Source: Candidatus Uhrbacteria bacterium
Lineage (GTDB): Bacteria > Patescibacteriota > Patescibacteriia > 2-12-FULL-60-25
NCBI GenBank assembly: GCA_016222815.1
Contig: JACRQE010000006.1
Coordinates: forward strand, 1 to 64,000
Direction: 5' to 3'
Length of the DNA: 64,000 nt
Shown: positions 51,622-58,669 of the stretch, piece after piece
Layout: each line of letters starts with the position of its first letter
Position numbering within the stretch: the stretch's first letter is position 1
Made by a program: the position numbers and the translations under genes
Notes under the pieces: generated by a model
Told to the model about the DNA's origin: nothing
Seen by the model: only the letters and a program-made list of their open reading frames with translations
Database searches by the model: none

Positions 51622-54470
51622 GATTACTCGCCATCGGCATGGACAAGAGCGTGGCGGATCCGGCTTCGGCTTCGGCCAAGCGGCAAGCTAATTATTACGC
51701 CGGGTGGGATACGGATATCTTGGTTTTGGCCACAGGCGCGCAAGAGACGATAAAGCTGAATCCGGATTTGCGGGTCCTTGTCTCGGGCGGAACGAATAAG
51801 ATCCAGGCATTTTTGAACGGTCGTAAGATCGCAAGGGAGTTGTGTTCGAAAAAAAGATATGACACGGTCACGGGACAGGATTTTTTGTGGTCAGGCATGT
51901 TGGCGCATTCAGCCGCGAAAAAACTCGGATGCGGTCTGCATCTGCAAGACCATAGCGGGTTGTTCGCACGTCCGCTGTTCGGATTTTGGGAACGGTTGCT
52001 GTTTCCGACGTCAAAGAAGTGGGCGCGCGAAGCAGACAGGATAAGGACCGTCAGTCGACGAGGAAAGGCAGGTTTGGGGAAGATTGGAATCAGCAGCGAT
52101 AAAATCGATGTAATTCCGATCGCCACGGATACGGCGCGATTCACAGGACTTCCATCACCTGTCGGAAAGGCGAATGTGGTTTGCGTGGCGCGATTGGAGA
52201 AAGAGAAAGGGATTGATGTGCTCCTTGAATCATGGAGTGAAGTCGTCAAGTCGGTTCCTGAAGCAAGACTTCGCATCGTGGGTGACGGATCTTTGCGTAA
52301 AGTGCTTGAGCAGCAGGCTGCTGATGCGGGTATCAATGACACGGTCGAATTCGCAGGCAAGCAGGCCGATGTCAGAGAACATTTGGAATGGGCGAACATC
52401 GCGGTCCAGCCGTCGTGGTTTGAGGGTTGGGGATTATCCGTGGTCGAAGCCGCTGCGGCGGGGAGGCCGGTGGTCATGACCGATGTGGGCTGCGCCGGAG
52501 AAGTCATCAAAGATGGGGAGTCGGGTATTGTGGTGCCGGTCGGAGATCCGAAACACTTGGCGACAGCGATTGTCGGATTACTGCAGGATGAGACATTGAG
52601 AGAGAGATTCGGACAACGAGCCAATGAGCTGGCCTGTGCTTTGCCTGACCCGGGAATGGTGATTAAGGCAAACAGGGCTTCGCTTGCGGCATCCGTCGGA
52701 TCCGGCATGCGTCCAAAGACTTTGATTTGTGCCCAAGCGGTTGATGAAAACGACCCGCTGTTCGGTTTTTTCGTCCCATGGCTCCGGAAGTTCGCGGAAC
52801 ATGGTGATGCCATAGTTTGCGCGTTGCGCGTGTCCGACCCGTTGCCGGATTTACCTTCGGGTATCGAAGTCCGATTGACCCGGAAGACAGGTTCAAAATC
52901 AAAGATTGGAGTCATATTGAACGTCGCAAAAACGTCCTGGACCGAGCGTGCGGATTATCAATCGGTCTTCATCCGCGGAGATGCGCAGTATCTGGCCTGC
53001 CTCGGTTGGTTGTGGCGGCTATTGGGAAAGAAAGTTGTGTTTTGGTATACCCACTACACGGCAAAAAATCCGTGGTTTTGGCTGGCTGTCCCTTGGGCCA
53101 ATGATGTCGTGACCGCAGTGCCGGAATCAAATCCGTTGAAATCAGCACTCCAGATCGGACATCACCTGGATACGGAGTCGTTCAAACCGAGAGGATCGGT
53201 CTCGACCACAAAGCCAAGGGTTTTATTGTTCGGGCGCGTCTCGCCGGTCAAACGCGTGGCTTGGATGGCCGAGGTTTTGAAGCCATTCGTGGAGTCCGGA
53301 AAAATTGGACTGACGGTCATCGGCAAAGCGACGGATGAAGCCAGCGCCGAAGAGCTGAAGGCCGTACTGCCGCCGTCGGCCAGATGGGAAGAGCGCGATG
53401 TGCCGAGCCGCGAAGCGCCGGTCATCTATCGTGATTTCGATATTTTCATAAATGCCACGCCGGGCTCCATGGATAAGACGATCCTGGAAGCGGCAGCCAG
53501 CGGGCTGACGGTCTTGGCCGCAACGCGAGGCATTCTGCGCGGTTTGCCTGATGACCTGCATTGGTTGAGGTTCGATGATGAGGAAAATCTCGCGGCGTCT
53601 TTGGAGAAAGCTATCGCCTTATCATCTGACGAGAGGGATGAAGTCGGCTCCAGATTGTGCGATTGGGTGATACGCCAGCACTCGATGGATGCGCACCTGG
53701 TCAAGTTATCCGCTTTACTGCATGAAATCCGTCCCCGGAGACCGCTGAAACAAACGGTGAAGATTTGGCTGCATAAGATTGGTTTACGCAGCTTCGGAAA
53801 TGGTTTACCGGTGGTCATGTTCCATTCGTTCGACGGGCAGGGAGCAGCGTGTTGGGATAGGGAAAGGCTGATTTCTTGGATAGTTCGGGCGAGCTCCGCG
53901 GGTTATACTTTCGACGACCTCAAGAACGCGCGATTGCACGCCGTCGAGAAAAATTCTAACCACGAGAAGATTTTGGTCACGGTGGACGATGCGACGATGG
54001 ACCTGTCTGATGTGTTGGGTGCGTTCCGGATGGCGAACGTAAAGCCTCTGGTATTCGTCCCAAGCAGGACCAAGGAGATAGTTACTTCGGACGGTTATAC
54101 CCGTGAAGTCATATCGTCGGAAATATTGTCAGAACTAGTTCGTGAGGGTTCGATTGATGTCGGAGGTCATGGCCAGACGCACAACAACCTGACCGGACTC
54201 AAACCGGGCGTGCTGCAACAAGAGATCGAAGGTTCTTATGCGGATATCCATGAAATGCAACACGGACGAGCGATATTAGCTTTCGCTTATCCTCGAGGAA
54301 AAAATGACCAGGAAGTCAGGGATGCGGTCAAGGCCGCAGGTTTCACGCAAGCCTTCACGGTAGAACCGGGAACCTGGACGGCGGAAACCGATCCATACGC
54401 AATCCCGCGGATCACGGTCATGGGATGGATGTCGTCCAAAGATCTTATGACGCTGATAAAATCCAGCTGA
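51618..54470 (+). CDS. Fusion: GT4 + second glycosyltransferase + NodB polysaccharide deacetylase
   Basis: 950 residues. Residues 1-355 are a GT4 (VVCVARLEKEKGIDVLL, PSWFEGWGLSVVEAAAAGRP). About 365-720 is a second, more divergent GT-B (VLLFGRVSPVKRVAWMAEVL, INATPGSMDKTILEAAASGL). From about 745 a NodB/CE4 domain carries the metal-binding motifs VTVDDATMD, GGHGQTHNNL (His-x3-His) and FAYPRGKND. One chain could thus attach sugars and deacetylate an amino sugar. NodB domains usually act outside the cell and GTs inside; with no membrane segment visible, a cytoplasmic deacetylase is implied, which is odd. Confidence 0.87.
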   Translation: MRLLAIGMDKSVADPASASAKRQANYYAGWDTDILVLATGAQETIKLNPDLRVLVSGGTNKIQAFLNGRKIARELCSKKRYDTVTGQDFLWSGMLAHSAAKKLGCGLHLQDHSGLFARPLFGFWERLLFPTSKKWAREADRIRTVSRRGKAGLGKIGISSDKIDVIPIATDTARFTGLPSPVGKANVVCVARLEKEKGIDVLLESWSEVVKSVPEARLRIVGDGSLRKVLEQQAADAGINDTVEFAGKQADVREHLEWANIAVQPSWFEGWGLSVVEAAAAGRPVVMTDVGCAGEVIKDGESGIVVPVGDPKHLATAIVGLLQDETLRERFGQRANELACALPDPGMVIKANRASLAASVGSGMRPKTLICAQAVDENDPLFGFFVPWLRKFAEHGDAIVCALRVSDPLPDLPSGIEVRLTRKTGSKSKIGVILNVAKTSWTERADYQSVFIRGDAQYLACLGWLWRLLGKKVVFWYTHYTAKNPWFWLAVPWANDVVTAVPESNPLKSALQIGHHLDTESFKPRGSVSTTKPRVLLFGRVSPVKRVAWMAEVLKPFVESGKIGLTVIGKATDEASAEELKAVLPPSARWEERDVPSREAPVIYRDFDIFINATPGSMDKTILEAAASGLTVLAATRGILRGLPDDLHWLRFDDEENLAASLEKAIALSSDERDEVGSRLCDWVIRQHSMDAHLVKLSALLHEIRPRRPLKQTVKIWLHKIGLRSFGNGLPVVMFHSFDGQGAACWDRERLISWIVRASSAGYTFDDLKNARLHAVEKNSNHEKILVTVDDATMDLSDVLGAFRMANVKPLVFVPSRTKEIVTSDGYTREVISSEILSELVREGSIDVGGHGQTHNNLTGLKPGVLQQEIEGSYADIHEMQHGRAILAFAYPRGKNDQEVRDAVKAAGFTQAFTVEPGTWTAETDPYAIPRITVMGWMSSKDLMTLIKSS

Positions 54471-54471
54471 T

Positions 54472-55065
54472 ATGAATTTCCAATCTTGGAGCAAATACGA
54501 GTCAGCAGGAAGATGGGCAAGCTATTTCACCCAGGTGGATGAGGTTTTGAAATTCGCTCCACAGACTTGCTTGGAGATCGGCGTAGGCAACGGAATCGTC
54601 ACGGAAGCATTGAGAAAAAACGGAGTAAAGGTCACGACTTTGGATCCGGATCAGACGCTCGAACCGGATATCGTGGGCTCGGTGGAAAGTCTACCGTGCG
54701 CTGACCGGGCATTCGATGTCGTATTATGCGCCGAGGTCTTGGAGCATCTGCCATACGAGAAACTTGAGGGATGCCTGAAAGAGATTGCGCGCGTCAGCAA
54801 AAGCGGTGCGGTGATTTCAATTCCGCATTGGGGACGCAATGTAAGGCTCATCCTCGATTTGCCGTTGTTGAAGGTGCGAAAAGTCTGGAGAATGCCTTTT
54901 TTCAGCTCCGTCTTGCCGCCGGGCGGCGAACATTTTTGGGAGCTGGGGCGAAAAGGAGTGGATACCAAAAAGGTAAGATCGGTCATGGCCAAGAATTTCA
55001 GGATCGAGAAAGATTGGCTGTCGGCGTGGATGCCGTATCATCGTTTTTTCCGTTTGCGGAAATGA
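54472..55065 (+). CDS. Class I SAM-dependent methyltransferase
   Basis: The 197-residue protein has motif I TCLEIGVGNGIVTEALR, VTTLDPDQ, and FDVVLCAEVLEHLPYEKLEG, a UbiE/Methyltransf_11 pattern. It starts 1 nt after the fusion gene and is followed by another methyltransferase 3 nt later. Substrate unknown; a sugar or lipid-linked glycan is likely from context. Confidence 0.87.
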   Translation: MNFQSWSKYESAGRWASYFTQVDEVLKFAPQTCLEIGVGNGIVTEALRKNGVKVTTLDPDQTLEPDIVGSVESLPCADRAFDVVLCAEVLEHLPYEKLEGCLKEIARVSKSGAVISIPHWGRNVRLILDLPLLKVRKVWRMPFFSSVLPPGGEHFWELGRKGVDTKKVRSVMAKNFRIEKDWLSAWMPYHRFFRLRK

Positions 55066-55068
55066 ACT

Positions 55069-55704
55069 ATGGGAATCATCCATGACATGAAGGAACTGTT
55101 GCGCGGCAAAAGCTTCGGCCGGATAGCCATGAACCGTCTTTTAGCCGTGGAACTTGCGGAGTGCCATGGACGCTGGTTGGACATCGGCGGAGGTTTGCCG
55201 AGCTACGTGAAATATCTGCCGGCTGATTGCTCAAGGGTGAATACGGACATTGAGCCTGGACCGGGAGCGACGGCGTTGGATGCGGATGGCGTTTTTCCTT
55301 TTAAAGATGATGATTTCGATGGGGTGTTGGCGCTTAACATGCTGTATATAGTCCGCGATCCGGTTGCGACTTTAAGAGAAGTGAAGCGGGTCATGAAAAT
55401 GGGCGCCAGTGTCGTCATGACGCTGCCCTTCTTTTTCCCCGAAAATCCGGAACCGCACGACTTCCATCGCTGGACGCGGGAAGGTGTGGAGAAGTTGTTG
55501 GTCGATGCCGGTTTCAGGGACATCGAGATTTCACCGGTTGGCGGTCCGGGTACGGCTTTCGCGATGTCGCTCATGCCGGGCAGGGGAGCACTTGTCATCC
55601 GCTTATGCGCCGCTCCCTGGATTTTCTTGTGGGACCACCTGGACAGAAAGGATCCGAAAAGGACTTGCTGTTTTTGGTTAGCCAGAGCGCGTAAAATAAT
55701 ATGA
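55069..55704 (+). CDS. Class I SAM-dependent methyltransferase
   Basis: The 211-residue protein has GRWLDIGGGLPSYVKYLP (a variant motif I), VNTDIEPGPGA and FDGVLALNMLYIVRDP, then a Phe/Pro-rich loop FFFPENPEPHDFHRWTREGV that resembles small methyltransferases of capsule loci. It is adjacent to another methyltransferase but the two are not close copies. It overlaps the next GT4 gene by 4 nt. Confidence 0.85.
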   Translation: MGIIHDMKELLRGKSFGRIAMNRLLAVELAECHGRWLDIGGGLPSYVKYLPADCSRVNTDIEPGPGATALDADGVFPFKDDDFDGVLALNMLYIVRDPVATLREVKRVMKMGASVVMTLPFFFPENPEPHDFHRWTREGVEKLLVDAGFRDIEISPVGGPGTAFAMSLMPGRGALVIRLCAAPWIFLWDHLDRKDPKRTCCFWLARARKII

Positions 55705-56870
55705 ACCCAGAAAGAACTAAAATTTTCTATATCGAGAATATCCGCTTGCCGACCGAGAAGGCTCACGGCTACCAGATCATGAAGACCTGCGAGGCTTTGG
55801 TCGGGCAGGGTGCGGATGTTACCTTGGTCTGCGCTGATAGGCGGAATCCTTTGGGAGATAAGGATCCGTTCGAGTATTACGGAATCGGAATACGTTATCC
55901 GATCGTCAGGCTGGCGGTCTGGGATTGGCTGAGTCGAGTCCCGTCTTGGCTTTGGAGACCGACTTTTTGGCTGGAAAGGCAGACGTTCTTCAGCAGCCTG
56001 AAAAAGTTCGCCAAATCCTTTCCGCCGCATTCGGTCTGCTACACGCGGGATGCGCATATCGCGGCATTCGTGAAGCGTTTGAGGGCCGACGTATGCGTTT
56101 TCGTCGAACCGCATGTCTTACCCAGACCGGCCGTACTGAAAAGGCTGTCAGACATCGACGGGATCGCGGCCCTCACATCATGGATAGGCGACAGATGCCG
56201 CGACGTGTTGCCGAAGATGAAGACCATAGTATTGCCGGATGCCGTCGATCTGGAGATATTCGACCCCGCAATTTCCAAACAAGAGGCACGGAGGGAATTG
56301 GATATCGCTGGGGACCAAAAGATCATCGTATACGGCGGACGATTCACGACCATGGAACAGGGCAAAGGCTTGGGTGCGTTGGATAACGTGGTCCAGGATT
56401 TGTCCAAGACCGATCCGCGCCTGCGCTTGATCCTTGTCGGAGGTACAGCGGCTGAATTCGAGAAGGTGGAGGGTCGGTCGCCGAGCGACACGACGATTTG
56501 CGCCGGTTCGGTAGACCGTATGGCTTTGGCCAAGTATTACCGCGCGGCCGACATCTTAGCCATGGTTTTCCCCAATACCCACCACTACGCCTACGAGATG
56601 TCGCCCATGAAGATGTTCGAATACATGGCGAGTGGTACGCCGATCATCACTTCGGATTTGCCGTCGGTCAGGGATGTATTGGACGAAAGCATGGCGATTT
56701 TTTATCCAGTTGAGGTTGAGGGTGGACTGCGGCAGGCTTTGACGCGTTATTTGGCCATGGATGCAGGCATCTTGGAACGCATGGCTGCAGCGGCAAAAGA
56801 AAAAGTCAAAAGAAAATACACGTGGGAAGCCAGGGCAAAGGATATCCTGGGATTCGTCCAGTGCACTTGA
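55701..56870 (+). CDS. Glycosyltransferase family 4
   Basis: The 389-residue GT-B enzyme has FYIENIRLPTEKAHGYQIMK at the N-terminus, VYGGRFTTMEQGKGLGAL at the nucleotide lobe, and PMKMFEYMASGTPIITSDLP in place of the usual EGF motif, a known subgroup pattern. It is the last gene of the + strand operon. Its stop is 1 nt from the stop of the converging gene, with no terminator between. Confidence 0.87.
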   Translation: MNPERTKIFYIENIRLPTEKAHGYQIMKTCEALVGQGADVTLVCADRRNPLGDKDPFEYYGIGIRYPIVRLAVWDWLSRVPSWLWRPTFWLERQTFFSSLKKFAKSFPPHSVCYTRDAHIAAFVKRLRADVCVFVEPHVLPRPAVLKRLSDIDGIAALTSWIGDRCRDVLPKMKTIVLPDAVDLEIFDPAISKQEARRELDIAGDQKIIVYGGRFTTMEQGKGLGALDNVVQDLSKTDPRLRLILVGGTAAEFEKVEGRSPSDTTICAGSVDRMALAKYYRAADILAMVFPNTHHYAYEMSPMKMFEYMASGTPIITSDLPSVRDVLDESMAIFYPVEVEGGLRQALTRYLAMDAGILERMAAAAKEKVKRKYTWEARAKDILGFVQCT

Positions 56871-56871
56871 A

Positions 56872-57576
56872 TCAGGCCATCAAATCGTACAGACGTTCGG
56901 TGGGTTGCGGGATGCCGGTCAGACCAAAAGGATTTGAAGCCCGATCGATTTTATCCGTGCAGACGATCAGGATGTGCTTATTCAGCCAGGGGATCTTGCA
57001 GGTCAGGAATTCGAGCCGGCTGATGAGCCAGGCGAGAAGGCGGAATGGTCTTGTGCCGGCGATCGGATGGGAGCCGAGGAAGCCGTTACGTTCGAATATT
57101 CTTTCGTATGCGCGGCTGAAGATGTTTTTGAAATAAGTGATTTCCACTTTCCGGAAATTCGTTTTGAAAATTCGCAGATTATCCGCCAGGTCAGCCCGCG
57201 GCATCTCGCAGATGAGAAGGCCGTCTGGTGCTGTCAGTCTGCAGAGATGGCTTATGGCCAAAACCAAATCTTCAGGCGAAAGGCAGTACAGCGTGTTGGT
57301 TGACGCGATTGCCGAAGCACTGCCGCTCGGGAGACGTTCGAGACGGCTCAAGTCGCAATGGATGCCGAAGGTATTTTGGTCGGGGAATTTGGCCAGGCCA
57401 GCGGTTAGAAGGTTTGGATTAAGGTCGAGCCCGTAATAGCGCTCGGTCCTGAACATGGGACGATTCTTGAAGCTCGCACTGGCGGCATCCAAACCTGCGC
57501 CGCTCGCAACGGTCGACAGTTTCCGGTCAAGGAACCCGTAAAGGAAGCATTTTGACGGTCGGATGTTGAAGTACAT
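56872..57576 (-). CDS. SAM-dependent methyltransferase-like protein
   Basis: The 234-residue protein has STVASGAGLDAASASF at the motif I place (a degenerate glycine loop), YYGLDLNPNLLTAG, and LYCLSPEDLVLAISHLCRLTAPDGLLICEMPRADLADN, which is the Methyltransf_11 core. It starts 1 nt after the wecB stop and is the last gene of the minus-strand operon. The N-terminus is short, so an upstream part may be missing or the family is compact. Substrate unknown. Confidence 0.75.
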   Translation of the reverse strand: MYFNIRPSKCFLYGFLDRKLSTVASGAGLDAASASFKNRPMFRTERYYGLDLNPNLLTAGLAKFPDQNTFGIHCDLSRLERLPSGSASAIASTNTLYCLSPEDLVLAISHLCRLTAPDGLLICEMPRADLADNLRIFKTNFRKVEITYFKNIFSRAYERIFERNGFLGSHPIAGTRPFRLLAWLISRLEFLTCKIPWLNKHILIVCTDKIDRASNPFGLTGIPQPTERLYDLMA

Positions 57577-57577
57577 A

Positions 57578-58669
57578 TCACGTGAGCTTCTCGACCATCA
57601 AACGGACGATCGTTTCACCCGCGCGGCCATCGCCAAAAGGCTTGCTCCAACGGATTTTTTTCTTGAGCATGAGTTCGGCGCCTTTGAGGATCTTTTTCGG
57701 ATCAGTGCCGACCAAGACATTCATGCCGGCCTTGGTGGTTTCGGGCCTCTCGGTGTTCTCGCGGATGGTCACACAAGGAACTTTGAGGATCGAGGCTTCT
57801 TCCTGGAGACCGCCCGAGTCGGTGATGATGAGTTTGGTGCTGGCTTCCAGCTGCAGGAAGTCTAGATAGCCCTGGGGCGCAATCAACTTGATCGACGACG
57901 GCACTTTCAACGAGAACTTCTTCAGGTTGTTTTTCGTACGCGGATGGATGGGGAAGATGACGGGCAGCTTCAGTTTTTTGCCGACAGCATCCAAACCGTC
58001 GAGGATACCTTTCAATTTGACGGGTGAGTCCACGTTTTCTGCGCGGTGGGAGGTGACGAGGACGTATTTTTTCGGCTTCAATTTGAGCTTGGAAAGGATA
58101 CGCGATTTCTTTTTCGCCAACTTGGCGTTCTGCATGACGGCGTCAACTACGGTATTGCCGGTCAACGAGATTTTTTTGCCTGATACGCCCTCTAGCTTGA
58201 GGTTCTGCAGTGCGGTTTTGGTAGGGACGAACAGAACGTCGGAAATGTGGTCCGTGAGGATCCGATTGACTTCTTCGGGCATGGACAGGTCGTGGCTGCG
58301 CAAACCGGCTTCGTGATGGACGACGGTGATGCCCAACTTGTTGCCAGCCAAAGCTCCGGCCAAGACGCTGTTCGTGTCGCCCTGGACGATGATAGCGGTG
58401 ACGCCTTCTGCCTTGAAGACCGAATCCATGCGGCGCAAGGTCAAGCCGATCTGTTGGGCATAAGGTTTACCGCCGACGCCAAGATTGTATTTCGGACGGG
58501 CAAGCTCCAAGTCGTCGAACATCTTGCCGTCCAATGCGTAATCGTAATGCTGGCCGGTGTGCAGGACGAAAAAGTCAACGCCATGTTTTTCGCAGGCGCG
58601 GATGACCGGCGACATCTTGATGATCTCCGGACGGGTGCCGAGGACGATGGCTAATTTCATATTCTTCAT
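57578..58669 (-). CDS. wecB: UDP-N-acetylglucosamine 2-epimerase (non-hydrolysing)
   Basis: The 363-residue protein has IVLGTRPEIIKMSPVI, FVLHTGQHYD, VQGDTNSVLAGALAG, HHEAGLRSHDLSMPEEVNR, TSHRAENVD and TDSGGLQEEA, all standard for WecB/MnaA. It interconverts UDP-GlcNAc and UDP-ManNAc, supplying ManNAc for surface glycans. Length is normal. The ATG at 58669 overlaps the upstream stop (ATGA); ATG 58660 is also possible. Confidence 0.95.
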   Translation of the reverse strand: MKNMKLAIVLGTRPEIIKMSPVIRACEKHGVDFFVLHTGQHYDYALDGKMFDDLELARPKYNLGVGGKPYAQQIGLTLRRMDSVFKAEGVTAIIVQGDTNSVLAGALAGNKLGITVVHHEAGLRSHDLSMPEEVNRILTDHISDVLFVPTKTALQNLKLEGVSGKKISLTGNTVVDAVMQNAKLAKKKSRILSKLKLKPKKYVLVTSHRAENVDSPVKLKGILDGLDAVGKKLKLPVIFPIHPRTKNNLKKFSLKVPSSIKLIAPQGYLDFLQLEASTKLIITDSGGLQEEASILKVPCVTIRENTERPETTKAGMNVLVGTDPKKILKGAELMLKKKIRWSKPFGDGRAGETIVRLMVEKLT

